The notes under the pieces were generated by a model that saw only the letters and a list, made by a program, of their open reading frames with translations, did not search any database and was not told where the DNA came from. DNA of 64,000 bases, taken from NCBI GenBank assembly GCA_902782225.1, contig CACZMF010000018.1, forward strand, positions 1 through 64,000, written 5' to 3'. The stretch is from an uncultured Bacteroidia bacterium. GTDB lineage: Bacteria; Bacteroidota; Bacteroidia; Bacteroidales; UBA932. Below are positions 1 through 8,863 of the stretch, piece after piece. The first letter of the stretch is position 1, and each line of letters starts with the position of its first letter. A program made the translations under genes and the position numbers.

Positions 1-93
1 CCGCCAGGTATTGCTACCCGCGCTGCCCCTCGACTTGCATGTGTTAAGCCTGCCGCTAGCGTTCATCCTGAGCCAGGATCAAACTCTTCTTTG
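1..93 (-). rRNA. rrs: 16S ribosomal RNA, 5' end only
   Basis: The minus strand carries the universal 16S 5' region: the reverse complement of 68-87 is the classic 27F primer site, AGAGTTTGATCCTGGCTCAG. It continues into a Bacteroidota-type stretch ending at the window edge. The rest of the gene lies beyond position 1. The mature 5' end is placed at about 93 by analogy with other Bacteroidales and could be off by a few bases. A promoter and a leader of about 140 nt lie upstream at 94-269. Confidence 0.97.
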
Positions 94-238
94 TATATTT
101 TTTAAATCTTAGCTTGACCCTTGACACTTAATTCTCTTTCTAAAAAAAGGAATCAACGCTCTCGTTTGTTCTTGGTACTTGCTTGTACTTATCTTTTCAA
201 TATTATCAATGAACTGGCCGCTTTTCAGAAGCGGGATG

Positions 239-269
239 CAAAGGTAGTAAGTTTTCTGATAACCGCAAA
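239..269 (-). promoter_or_regulatory. rRNA operon promoter
   Basis: On the minus strand, TTTG (269-266), a 19-nt spacer and TACCTTTG (246-239) match the Bacteroidota -33/-7 consensus exactly. Transcription should start near 233 and give a leader of about 140 nt before the 16S 5' end. A perfect 6-bp inverted repeat (CCGCTT/AAGCGG, 218-234) sits right at the predicted start of the transcript and would form a hairpin at the 5' end of the pre-rRNA. Confidence 0.88.
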
Positions 270-305
270 TTTTTTTTTAATTTTTTTCAAAAAATTCTTT
301 TTACC

Positions 306-313
306 TATCTTTG
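306..313 (+). promoter_or_regulatory. -7 element, near-leaderless promoter
   Basis: TATCTTTG fits TAnnTTTG and is followed by 7 nt and then the ATG of the barrel gene at 321. The expected start of transcription is at or within a few bases of the start codon. No clear TTTG -33 box is visible in the A/T-rich stretch upstream. Confidence 0.7.
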
Positions 314-320
314 TACCGCG

Positions 321-1040
321 ATGAAAAAGTTCATAATCACAGCCTCGGCCCTGCTCCTGTCGCTTGCGGCGCTTGCAGGATCACCGCTTAAGGTCAGCGG
401 CACCGCCAACATCCAGAGCGCCTATCTCTGGAGGGGAGAAAAAGTCTGCGAAGTCAACTTCAACCCCATCCTGGAGGCCTCCGTGGGCGGATTCACGGCC
501 CAGGCCTTCGCCTACCTGCCCTTCGACGGAAGCTACAAGGAAATCGACCTGGACTTCTTCTACACCCTGGGCCCATGGTCCCTGCATCTTGCCGACTACT
601 TCATCCGCTTTGCCAACTCCCCCATAAAGGAAAACTATTTCGATTTCCGGAAGCCCAGCACCAATCATATTATGGAAGCCATACTCTGCTACACGCCCTC
701 TTCCATGCCGGTCGAAGCAAAGTGGTTCACATTCTTCTACGGAGACTGGCTCCCGGAGCCCGACGGCAGCCGCGGCAAGCCCACCTTCTCCTCATACCTC
801 GAACTTTCGGCCCACCACGATTTCGGGCAATGGGGCCGGGGCGCGTTCGTGCTGGGCTCCTGCATCTTCAAGGGCCCCTACACCGCCTACACAAAGGATT
901 TCGCAGTCATCCACTGCGAGCTCAGATACACGAAGACGCTCGAAGCCGGGCCCGTGAAGTTCCCGCTGAGCGTCTCCTATCTTGTGAACCCCTACGCGCG
1001 TACCACATTTATGAACGCGTCCGTGGGCGTCAGTTTCTAG
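321..1040 (+). CDS. small outer-membrane beta-barrel-like exported protein
   Basis: This 239-residue protein has a clear Sec signal peptide (MKKFIITASALLLSLAALAG). The mature part is rich in alternating aromatic and polar residues typical of beta strands, and it ends in ...NASVGVSF with a terminal Phe, as outer-membrane barrels do. Segments such as SAYLWRGEKV and YLELSAHHDF resemble the small 'TorF'/MipA-like barrel proteins of Bacteroidales, but I do not recognise a characterised family. The start is fixed by the promoter just upstream. The 3' end overlaps the convergent flippase gene by 11 bp. Function unknown. Confidence 0.8.
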   Translation: MKKFIITASALLLSLAALAGSPLKVSGTANIQSAYLWRGEKVCEVNFNPILEASVGGFTAQAFAYLPFDGSYKEIDLDFFYTLGPWSLHLADYFIRFANSPIKENYFDFRKPSTNHIMEAILCYTPSSMPVEAKWFTFFYGDWLPEPDGSRGKPTFSSYLELSAHHDFGQWGRGAFVLGSCIFKGPYTAYTKDFAVIHCELRYTKTLEAGPVKFPLSVSYLVNPYARTTFMNASVGVSF

Positions 1041-2499
1041 CCCGCCGTATCTCTTTCCACGCAAGTGCCGCATAGCCGGCAAGAAGGACCGTGCCGCCCG
1101 CCATCTGCACCCACGGCGTCAGCGAGCCGCCCATCCAGCCGGGCAGCGAGAGCAGCACGAAAATGACCGCCGCCAGCAGCACGAAGCGCAGGATCACGCG
1201 ACCCTCATAGGGCACGGCAAATCTATTGCGCCCGATCAGCCAGCTGAGAATCATTGCGGTGCCGTATCCGGCAAATCCGCCCCAGGCGCACGCCCAGTAG
1301 CCGATGCGCGGCACAAAGATCACGTTCACGGCAATCATCACCGCCGCCCCGATTGCACTGATCACGGCGCCCCACCATGTCTGGTCCGTGAGCTTGTACC
1401 AGAACGACAGGTTGAAAAACACCCCCATGAACACTTCCGCCGCCATCACGATGGGCACCACGCCCAGGCCTTCCCAGTAGGCAGGCTGGATGAAATGCCG
1501 GAGCAGCGGCATATACACCATCACGGCCAGGAACGCCAGCAGGGCGAAAATCACGAAATACTTCATCCCGTCGGCGAGCGTCTCAGGGCTGTCCTTGCTG
1601 CGGCTGCCACTGAACACAATAGGTTCGTAGGCATAACGGAACGCCTGCGTGAGCAGGGCCACGATCATCGCAATCTTCACGCAGGCCCCGTAGATACCGA
1701 GCTGCACCCGCCCCTCGTCGCCGGGCATCAGATACGGGAACAATATCTTGTCCGCCACCTGGTTGAGTATGCCCACGAGACTGAGGAGCAGCAGCGGCCA
1801 GGTGTAGGACAGCATCCGCCGCGCCAGCGCCCAGTCGAACCTGACGCCGAGCCCGCGCAGCTCCGGAATGAAGCCGAGCGTGACCAGGGCCGTGCAGGCC
1901 AGGTTGGCGAAGAAGATGAAGCCCACGCCGCCGTTGTAGTGCTGATAGGCGGCCTCCAGCCCCGGATGCGAGCCGAAAAGCAGCGGCAGCACCAGGAAGA
2001 TGCCGAGGTTGAGCAGGATATTGGGAATGATGAACGCAAACTTGAGCGCCATGAACTTCAGCGGGCGCCGGTCCAGCCTCAGTTTGGAGAACATGATGGC
2101 CTGGAATGCGTCCAGTCCCACGATGACGGCCATGCACCCGATATACTCCGGATGGTCGGCATACCCCATGGCTCCGGCAACTGGCCTGACCAGCGCAAGC
2201 ACCACCACCACGAACAGCAGCGCCACCGCTCCGACCATCTTGAGCGAGGTGCCGTACACCCGGCGGGGATCCTCTCCGTCCTTGTTGGAGAAACGGAACA
2301 TGGTGGTCTCCATGCCGAAGGTGAGCAGAGCCATCAGCAGTGCCGTGTAGGCGTAGAGGTTGGTCACGATGCCGTAACCGCCGCTGGAAGCCGCTATCCT
2401 ATAGGTATACACCGGCACCAGCAGGTAGTTCAGGAACCGCCCGACTATGCTGCTGAGGCCGTAGATGGCCGTATCCTTTGCCAGGGACTTGATGTTCAT
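1030..2499 (-). CDS. polysaccharide/lipopolysaccharide flippase (PST/Wzx-like, MOP superfamily)
   Basis: This 489-residue polytopic inner-membrane protein has about 12-14 hydrophobic segments from end to end. The N-terminal MNIKSLAKDTAIYGLSSIVGR followed by LNYLLVPVYTY is the conserved start of the Bacteroidales oligosaccharide flippase family, and the charged loop with FRFSNKDGED is also typical. Such proteins are thought to flip undecaprenyl-linked glycans across the inner membrane; the substrate cannot be read from the sequence. It starts 6 nt after the DUF4988 lipoprotein gene and is probably the last gene of the GH20 operon. Its stop lies inside the convergent barrel gene. Confidence 0.9.
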   Translation of the reverse strand: MNIKSLAKDTAIYGLSSIVGRFLNYLLVPVYTYRIAASSGGYGIVTNLYAYTALLMALLTFGMETTMFRFSNKDGEDPRRVYGTSLKMVGAVALLFVVVVLALVRPVAGAMGYADHPEYIGCMAVIVGLDAFQAIMFSKLRLDRRPLKFMALKFAFIIPNILLNLGIFLVLPLLFGSHPGLEAAYQHYNGGVGFIFFANLACTALVTLGFIPELRGLGVRFDWALARRMLSYTWPLLLLSLVGILNQVADKILFPYLMPGDEGRVQLGIYGACVKIAMIVALLTQAFRYAYEPIVFSGSRSKDSPETLADGMKYFVIFALLAFLAVMVYMPLLRHFIQPAYWEGLGVVPIVMAAEVFMGVFFNLSFWYKLTDQTWWGAVISAIGAAVMIAVNVIFVPRIGYWACAWGGFAGYGTAMILSWLIGRNRFAVPYEGRVILRFVLLAAVIFVLLSLPGWMGGSLTPWVQMAGGTVLLAGYAALAWKEIRRARN

Positions 2500-2505
2500 T
2501 TCCCG

Positions 2506-5436
2506 TTAATTATTTATACCGGAAATGTAGATCGTGTAGTCAGTCTCGAGCGTGGACTGCCAGGGGTTGGGGAGCTCCACGTGGACGGGAATGCGGATGG
2601 TGCCGCTGAAAGTGATCTCGGACGTGTAGTCAATTGACAGATAAGGCATTGAACCATCGACAGGGTCGGGGAAGAAATCCAGGCCGTTGGTGCTGTACAC
2701 AATGGATACAAGGCGCCTCAAGTCTACAGGGAGCACAGCTTTGATGGCATCGATGTCATACACAAGGTCGCCGAGCTGGTAGGCTTCCTTGGACCTGATG
2801 CCTGACACGTAGCCATTCCCGCCGGACTGGGATGTGGCCCCCTCGGGGTTGTCCACGTCGCCGATGACCCACTCTCCGTCCTTGATCACAAAATAAGAAA
2901 CGCCCTGAGGCCTCTGGTCCTGAAGTTCGAGATTCTGCCCGAGCGGAACGCGGTAAACTTTGTGTTCATCCAGGACCACCCTGAAGTCGCCGCCTTCCAG
3001 ATTGTCGAACGGGACCCAGGGCACGACGGCGAACGAGCTGTAGTCCAGCATTTCCGAAGGGTACTTGACGGACGCCTTGGGTGCGGTGAAGCGGGTGGGG
3101 AGTTCCACCGTGCAGCTGCCGCTGTGCTTGAGCAGCCTTGCGGTTATCGGGATGAAAGGCATTTCATTAGTCCTGTACAGGAAAGTGGTGTTGCCCGTCC
3201 AGAGGTCCATGTAGTACTGAAGGCCACCCGTCTGGCAGACCTGCGGCAGACTCCTGGAGTTCAGGCTGGCGTCGGCGTAATCGAATACCACTTCAATACC
3301 CTCTTTCTGGAGGGCGGCCTCATCCATAATATTGTCTTCGGCATCCACGACGTTGAATGAGAGTTCCGCAAAATTCAGGGGTGCCGGGTTGTAGTCGGCA
3401 AGTGCAAAGCGGTTGCTTATGCGGTTGTCGCCGGCAGGAGTAGTCCCAGCGGCACTGGGGAGAGTTGTATAATACGCAGGATAGCACCGTGTCCACCACA
3501 CCACGCTGCCGTCGTTGGTGTCGAAGTCCAGCTTCTGCATGGTCTGGCCTTCCTGCCGGGAATTGAAGGTGTAGTACTTCAGGTGCAAGAAGTTATATGA
3601 GGCGTCGGGGCCGGGCACATCGGGGCCGGGACCTGGACCCGGGGTGCCGGAGGGGTCGGTGATTTCAACCGTCCCGCTGACGGTCTGGTCACCGAACGGA
3701 GTGCGTATGACGTATTTACCGGTGACAGTGCCACCCACGGCCGCCTTGCGCTCCGCTTCGCTCTTGCCGGGGTTCATCTCCACCTCGGCATAGACCTGCC
3801 CGGTGCCGACGACAAGGTCTTCAAGGGCGGGGCTGGAATAGGTGAAACTGTCCCACTCCACGCTTGTGCCATAGACCACGTACCCCATATTGTAGGCTTC
3901 CTGTGCAGATACCGTCTTGCCGTCAATCACGAATGCCGGGGTGAGGCCGTCGAGTATGACACGGTAGCCGGGCTCGGAGGAACCTCCGTTGCCGCGCAGC
4001 ACATTGTAGGGTAGATACTGGTGTTCACCTCTTGCGTCGACTCTCTCAGGGTAGCCGTAAGCCCCCGGGACATAAGCTCCGGGGAGCAGTTCGATCGGAT
4101 CCATCACGTTGGGATAGAGGGTTGTGTATGGACTGGCGAGTTCATTTTCATAATCGATAAAACCAGGCGCACCGTCCTCGCCGACAAACACCTCGCAATC
4201 CTGGAACTGATACAGCCGCAGCTGGACTGCAAAGGCGCTTCGGCCCTGCCAGGCCTGCAGGTCGGGGAGCGTCCACACGGGAATAGAATACGTACGTTCC
4301 GGATACAGAGGATCCTCGGCACGGAAAATGCCTGAAGAATCCAAATAATCTGAAGGGTTCCATCCTCGTATGTAATAGCCTTCGTGGTCTGTAAGGCCGA
4401 CGTCATACCTGGGCTTCAGGCCGCTTGCTATGAAGCTTTCGGACGCAACGTTGACGGGAAGCACCTTGAAGGTGACTTCTCCGGTGCTGTCGTCGGCCGA
4501 AGTGATTTCGAGTATCTTCATCCAATACTTAAGTCCGTCTGTGCCGCCGCCGGCCCGGGTGTTGACCTCGCGCACGTCGAACCAGGCCAGCAAACCGCCC
4601 CTGAAGCCAAGTTCTTTCAGCAGGGCCCGGATGTCCAGACCAGTTTCATACTTACCATTAAATATTTCTACGAAATCATAAGTCGCCTTGATCCCCTGCG
4701 CAATCTTGCTTGCATACTGCGCGGGAAGAATCTGGTAGGTGATCTCGGTGGGCTGGTCGAAAAGGACTGCATCCGTGCCGTGATAGACAATGGCGGAATT
4801 CACGGTGATCTTTCCGTCGTCGTAGTCGGGCACATACTGTATGCTCTGCACTTTCTTGAGGATGTCCATGACATCCGACTTGGGCAGTTTCAGCACAGTG
4901 CCGTCGGCTAGGGTCAGGATAACATAAAGGTCCGAATCCTCGACGCTTTTGAACAGTGAGTCGCCGGTGGCCTGGCCAAGTCCGGTCCAGCTGCCGCCGC
5001 CATCCACTGAAATGTACCAGTTGTCGCCCTCTATCTTCAGCTCGGGGGCGGTGCCGGTGACGGGCAGCATCTTGCCATTCCGGTCCAGCAGCCACTCGCC
5101 GTCCACAGTCCAGTAGTAAACGTCCTGATGCTTGTCCGCTCCGATGACGGGAGTCCTGCCATCCTTGATGGTGGCCGTAGTGTTGTCGGAGAACACGATC
5201 ACATAGCCGTCTTCAGCCTTGGTCACGGAAGTGACATATACTTTGTTCTCAAGCGCCCTGACTGCGGTCTGCAGGGCACTGATGTTGCCGTTGGCAGTCC
5301 GCATCTGCTCCTCAAGGGAGGAAACCCTCTCCTTAAGGTCAGCTATGTCGCTTTTCAGTGCGGAGTCGTTGTAGCATGAAGAAATGGCGGCGAGAATGAT
5401 CACGCACACCGTGAACAGGTGGATAAGTCTTTTCAT
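2506..5436 (-). CDS. large surface lipoprotein with DUF4988 (PL29 N-terminal-like) domain
   Basis: This protein of 976 residues begins with a lipoprotein signal (LAAISSCYND, lipidated Cys at about 21). A heptad coiled coil follows (residues about 25-65), then the DUF4988 unit with VTSVTKAEDGYVIVFSDN and YYWTVDGEWLLD, often annotated as the PL29 lyase N-terminal domain. The middle part looks beta-rich. A Gly/Pro linker (GPGPGPDVPGPD, around 610) separates it from a second large region of unknown fold. The DUF4988 module is found on many Bacteroidota surface proteins and does not itself prove lyase activity. The gene lies 12 nt after a GH20 gene and 6 nt before the flippase, so it is probably co-transcribed with both. 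Confidence 0.8.
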   Translation of the reverse strand: MKRLIHLFTVCVIILAAISSCYNDSALKSDIADLKERVSSLEEQMRTANGNISALQTAVRALENKVYVTSVTKAEDGYVIVFSDNTTATIKDGRTPVIGADKHQDVYYWTVDGEWLLDRNGKMLPVTGTAPELKIEGDNWYISVDGGGSWTGLGQATGDSLFKSVEDSDLYVILTLADGTVLKLPKSDVMDILKKVQSIQYVPDYDDGKITVNSAIVYHGTDAVLFDQPTEITYQILPAQYASKIAQGIKATYDFVEIFNGKYETGLDIRALLKELGFRGGLLAWFDVREVNTRAGGGTDGLKYWMKILEITSADDSTGEVTFKVLPVNVASESFIASGLKPRYDVGLTDHEGYYIRGWNPSDYLDSSGIFRAEDPLYPERTYSIPVWTLPDLQAWQGRSAFAVQLRLYQFQDCEVFVGEDGAPGFIDYENELASPYTTLYPNVMDPIELLPGAYVPGAYGYPERVDARGEHQYLPYNVLRGNGGSSEPGYRVILDGLTPAFVIDGKTVSAQEAYNMGYVVYGTSVEWDSFTYSSPALEDLVVGTGQVYAEVEMNPGKSEAERKAAVGGTVTGKYVIRTPFGDQTVSGTVEITDPSGTPGPGPGPDVPGPDASYNFLHLKYYTFNSRQEGQTMQKLDFDTNDGSVVWWTRCYPAYYTTLPSAAGTTPAGDNRISNRFALADYNPAPLNFAELSFNVVDAEDNIMDEAALQKEGIEVVFDYADASLNSRSLPQVCQTGGLQYYMDLWTGNTTFLYRTNEMPFIPITARLLKHSGSCTVELPTRFTAPKASVKYPSEMLDYSSFAVVPWVPFDNLEGGDFRVVLDEHKVYRVPLGQNLELQDQRPQGVSYFVIKDGEWVIGDVDNPEGATSQSGGNGYVSGIRSKEAYQLGDLVYDIDAIKAVLPVDLRRLVSIVYSTNGLDFFPDPVDGSMPYLSIDYTSEITFSGTIRIPVHVELPNPWQSTLETDYTIYISGINN

Positions 5437-5448
5437 TGCCGTAGGTAT

Positions 5449-7107
5449 TTATTGGTCCAGTTTACGATAATTAATTCCAAGTTCGTCAAGCATCGGGAGG
5501 GCGTGGGCGGAAAGGTCGGATTTGAAGCGCCTGAAATCCTTGCGCTCCGGGGCGCACCACTGCAGTTCGGAAAGGGCCAGCACGCGGGGGAAGAGCATAT
5601 ACTCCAGATGCTCCGGGGTGGCGATATATTCCGTCCAGAGGTTGCACTGCACGCCGAGAATGTGGCCCCGCGCCTCTTCCGGAATCTCCGCAAGAGGCTC
5701 ATAGCCATAGAGTTTCTCCAGGGTCACCGCCGCCTTGCCCACGGTCTCGGGCGTCGCCCAGTTGTGGGAGATGCTGAAAGGCTCGTGCTCCAGATCGGTG
5801 GACTGGATGTAGTCGAGATAGCAGTAGGTAGTGGGGGCCATGATCACGTCGTAGCCCTGGGAAGAGGCCTTGATGCCGCCCTTGGTGCCGCGCCAGCTCA
5901 TGACGGTGGCCCCTTCAGCGAGCTCGCCTTCGAGTATCTCGTCCCAGCCGATGATCTTCTTGCCCTTGCCGGCAAGGAACTTCTGCATGCGGGCGGTCAC
6001 GTAGTTCTGCAGGCGCGCTTCGGCGGACACGCCGTCGGAATCCTTGAGCCCGAGCTCGCGTATCTTCGCCTGGCACAGCGGGTCTGTCTTCCATTCGTCG
6101 CGCGGGCACTCGTCGCCGCCGATGTGGATGTACTCCCCGGGGAAGAGGTCGGCCACCTCGCCGAGCACGTCTTCCAGGAAGCGCATCGTCTTCTCGCTGC
6201 CCACGTTGAGCACCTGCCTGGACACGCCCCAGACGGTCCAGACCTCATAGGGCTGGGGCTTGCTCCCCTTGCAGCCCAGCTCGGGATAGGAGGCAAGGGC
6301 GGCCTGCATATGCCCCGGAAGATCGATTTCCGGCACAATGGTGATGCCGCGCTCATCCGCATAGGCAATGATGTCGCGGATCTGGTCCTTGGTGTAGAAG
6401 CCGCCGTAGCGTATGCCGTCGTTGCTGTCCCAGTCGTTGCGTATCATGGTGCCGTTGCGCCAGGCGCCGACTTCGGTAAGGCGCGGATACTTGTCGATCT
6501 GTATGCGCCAACCCTGGTCTTCGGAGAGGTGCCAGTGGAAGCGGTTGAGCTTGTAGACGGCCATCGCGTCCAGCACCTTCTTGACCTCATCCACGCTGAA
6601 AAAGTGCCTGCAGCAGTCCAGCATCAGGCCGCGGTAGCCAAAGCGCGGAGCGTCGGAAATGTCGCAGCACGGCAGGCGCCATCCGGCAGCAGGGTCCGCC
6701 TCCGTGCCGTAAACAGCCACCGGCAGCATCTGCCTGAGGGTCTGGATGGCATACAGGAAGCCGCTGAAGCCGCTTGCGCGCACCTCGGCTGCGCTCCGCC
6801 TTATGCTGATGGAATAAGCTTCCGGGGCAATGGAATCATCCTGGACGAAACGCATTCCCCTGCCGTCTTCCGAGACTTCGCAGGCCTTGCCGCAAGCAAG
6901 CGACAGCTCATCCGCAAAGCGCTGCACCGCACCGGCGCTGCGCGCGTCCATAGCCGGGTCGCAATTCAGGCTTATACCCTGCACGTCAAAGGTCCCTCGG
7001 GCCATCTGCACGCTCAGCGGCGCCGGGACAATGTGCAGGGCCGGAGCCTCCGGAGCGCATCCGCCGAGCATTGCGAGAGCGGCGAGAGCTAAAAGCGTTT
7101 TCTTCAT
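5449..7107 (-). CDS. GH20 beta-N-acetylhexosaminidase, lipoprotein
   Basis: This 552-residue protein has a lipobox (LAMLGGC, Cys17), a GH20b N-terminal domain (about 25-150) and a GH20 catalytic barrel (about 155-500). Diagnostic motifs are HWHLSEDQGWRIQIDKYP and HIGGDECP; Asp332-Glu333 form the catalytic pair of the substrate-assisted mechanism. It should cleave terminal beta-GlcNAc/GalNAc from glycans, probably host mucin or N-glycans, at the cell surface or in the periplasm. It lies 6 nt downstream of a close paralogue (7114-8793), a tandem duplication. Confidence 0.95.
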   Translation of the reverse strand: MKKTLLALAALAMLGGCAPEAPALHIVPAPLSVQMARGTFDVQGISLNCDPAMDARSAGAVQRFADELSLACGKACEVSEDGRGMRFVQDDSIAPEAYSISIRRSAAEVRASGFSGFLYAIQTLRQMLPVAVYGTEADPAAGWRLPCCDISDAPRFGYRGLMLDCCRHFFSVDEVKKVLDAMAVYKLNRFHWHLSEDQGWRIQIDKYPRLTEVGAWRNGTMIRNDWDSNDGIRYGGFYTKDQIRDIIAYADERGITIVPEIDLPGHMQAALASYPELGCKGSKPQPYEVWTVWGVSRQVLNVGSEKTMRFLEDVLGEVADLFPGEYIHIGGDECPRDEWKTDPLCQAKIRELGLKDSDGVSAEARLQNYVTARMQKFLAGKGKKIIGWDEILEGELAEGATVMSWRGTKGGIKASSQGYDVIMAPTTYCYLDYIQSTDLEHEPFSISHNWATPETVGKAAVTLEKLYGYEPLAEIPEEARGHILGVQCNLWTEYIATPEHLEYMLFPRVLALSELQWCAPERKDFRRFKSDLSAHALPMLDELGINYRKLDQ

Positions 7108-7113
7108 GGGAAA

Positions 7114-8793
7114 CTATTTCTTGAGTTCGTCCGGTGTGCGGTAGTTGTAGCCGAGGAGGCTCAGGATGGGGAGTTCCTTCTTCTCCAGGCAGCGGATGAA
7201 ACGGTCGTAGTCCTTGTTTTCGGGCTGGCACCACTGCACCTCGGAAAGGGCCATCAGACGCGGCAGGAGCATGTATTCCAGATACTCGTTGGTGCCGATG
7301 AATTCGGTCCACAGATTGCCCTGCACGCCGAGGATATGGTGCTGGTCGCTCTCGGGAATGCCCGTGTAGGGTTCGTAGCCGTAGAGCTTGGGCATGGGGA
7401 CGGCCCTGTCGGGAGTCTTGGTGATGCAGTAGGGCTCGGACGCAAGGTCGGTGGACTGGCAGTGGTCCAGATAGCAGTAGATATTGGGCGACATGATCAC
7501 GTCGTAGCCCATGGATGCGGCCTTGATGCCGCCCTTGGTGCCGCGCCAGCTCATGACGGTGGCCCCTTCGGTGAGCTCCCCTTCGAGGATTTCGTCCCAT
7601 CCGATGATCTTCTTGCCCTTGGTGGCGAGGAACTTCTGCATGCGGGCGGTCACGTAGTTCTGCAGGCGCGCCTCGGCGGAGGCCTTCTCGTCGCTGACCA
7701 GGCCCAGCTCCTTGATCTTTGCCTGGCAGTCGGGGTCGGTCTTCCACTCGTCTTTGGGGCATTCGTCGCCGCCGATGTTGAAATACTCGCCCGGGAAGAG
7801 GTCGGCTACCTCGTCGCAAACGTCTTCCAGGAAGCGCATCGTGCTTTCCTTGCCCACGTTCAGCACCTGCTTGGAAACTCCCCAGTAGGTGCGCACCTTG
7901 TAGGGCTGGGGCTGGCTTCCGGCGCAGCCCAGCTCAGGATACGATGCAAGGGCGGCGACCATGTGGCCGGGCATGTCGACCTCGGGAATGATGGTGATGC
8001 CGAGGGCCTGGGCGTAGGCCACGATGTCACGGATCTGGGCCTTGGTGTAGTAGCCGCCGTGGCGTGTGCCGTCGCTGCTGCTGAGGTCGCGCTTTATGAT
8101 GGTGTAGTCGCGGTAGGCACCTATCTCAGTGAGTTTCGGATACTTGTCTATCTCGATGCGCCAGCCCTGGTCTTCGGTCAGATGCCAGTGGAAGCGGTTG
8201 ATCTTGAACATGGACATGACGTCCAGCACCTTCTTCACCTCGTCGACGCTGAAGAAATGGCGGCAGCAGTCCAGAAGGATGCCGCGATACGCGAAACGGG
8301 GCGCGTCCTCGATCTCGCAGCAAGGCAGGAACCAGCGGGATTTCAGGTCCGGGGCATTTCCGTAGACCGACACCGGAAGCATCTGCTTGAGGGTCTGGAC
8401 GGCATAGAAGAAGCCGTTGTAGTCAGAGGCGCGCACCACGGCCGCCTTCTTGCCTATGCTGATCTTGTAGCCTTCGGAGGCCACGGAAGCGTCCTTGATG
8501 AAGCAGAGACCCTTGGTGTTGCCGCTCTCCACGGCCTTGACAAGGCCTATGGGGCTGGCCACGTCCGACATCCTGCCGCTGACAAGGGAAAGCTTGTCGG
8601 CGAACTGGCGCACAAGCTTGAGGGTGGCTGCATCGAAGGTGGGATCGCAGTTGATGCTCACACCTTTGACCTTGAAAGAGCCCTTGGCCATCTCGATTTT
8701 CCGGGGCGCAGGGACTATTTCAGGCACCGAAGGCTTGGCTGCCCAGCCCAGGACGGGAGCCAGAATGGCAAGGAAAAAGAGAAAACGTTTCAT
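7114..8793 (-). CDS. GH20 beta-N-acetylhexosaminidase, secreted
   Basis: This protein of 559 residues has the same architecture as the next gene and aligns with it along its full length, including HWHLTEDQGWRIEIDKYP and NIGGDECPKDEW with catalytic Asp343-Glu344. Unlike its paralogue it has a plain signal peptide (ending near GWAAKP) and no lipobox, so the pair probably act in different places: this one soluble in the periplasm or vesicles, the other lipid-anchored. It is first in an operon with the second GH20, the DUF4988 lipoprotein and the flippase. A good promoter lies at 8824-8854. Confidence 0.95.
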   Translation of the reverse strand: MKRFLFFLAILAPVLGWAAKPSVPEIVPAPRKIEMAKGSFKVKGVSINCDPTFDAATLKLVRQFADKLSLVSGRMSDVASPIGLVKAVESGNTKGLCFIKDASVASEGYKISIGKKAAVVRASDYNGFFYAVQTLKQMLPVSVYGNAPDLKSRWFLPCCEIEDAPRFAYRGILLDCCRHFFSVDEVKKVLDVMSMFKINRFHWHLTEDQGWRIEIDKYPKLTEIGAYRDYTIIKRDLSSSDGTRHGGYYTKAQIRDIVAYAQALGITIIPEVDMPGHMVAALASYPELGCAGSQPQPYKVRTYWGVSKQVLNVGKESTMRFLEDVCDEVADLFPGEYFNIGGDECPKDEWKTDPDCQAKIKELGLVSDEKASAEARLQNYVTARMQKFLATKGKKIIGWDEILEGELTEGATVMSWRGTKGGIKAASMGYDVIMSPNIYCYLDHCQSTDLASEPYCITKTPDRAVPMPKLYGYEPYTGIPESDQHHILGVQGNLWTEFIGTNEYLEYMLLPRLMALSEVQWCQPENKDYDRFIRCLEKKELPILSLLGYNYRTPDELKK

Positions 8794-8816
8794 ATATTTG
8801 CAGGGTTTTGATTCAT
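8790..8816 (-). other. possible 8-codon leader ORF overlapping the GH20 start
   Basis: The first ATG after the promoter (8816-8814) lies 7 nt past the -7 box. It opens an 8-codon frame (MNQNPANI) whose TGA (8792-8790) overlaps the GH20 ATG (8793-8791) as ATGA. It could be a translation-coupling leader peptide, or chance. There is no comparative evidence in hand. Confidence 0.3.
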
Positions 8817-8823
8817 AACCCTA

Positions 8824-8854
8824 CAAATATAATTAATCTTTTGCTGACGTCAAA
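8824..8854 (-). promoter_or_regulatory. promoter of the GH20 operon
   Basis: On the minus strand, TTTG (8854-8851), 19 nt and TATATTTG (8831-8824) match the Bacteroidota consensus exactly. It lies between the sdhC-like stop codon and the GH20 start, and the predicted leader is about 24 nt. Confidence 0.88.
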
Positions 8855-8863
8855 ACCGGGTCC

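Noticed and set aside
121-324. Plus-strand frame of 67 codons near the rRNA start
   Set aside because: It lies antisense to the rRNA leader and promoter and has no protein character.
5419-7092. Open frame of 557 codons on the plus strand
   Set aside because: Antisense to the GH20 gene 5449-7107; no motif, and the GH20 frame is certain.
5449-8793. Assembly duplication of the GH20 gene
   Set aside because: The two copies differ through the whole length at the amino-acid level and in signal type, so they are old paralogues.
7336-8811. Open frame of 491 codons on the plus strand
   Set aside because: Antisense to the second GH20 gene; it runs through that gene's promoter and shows no domain.
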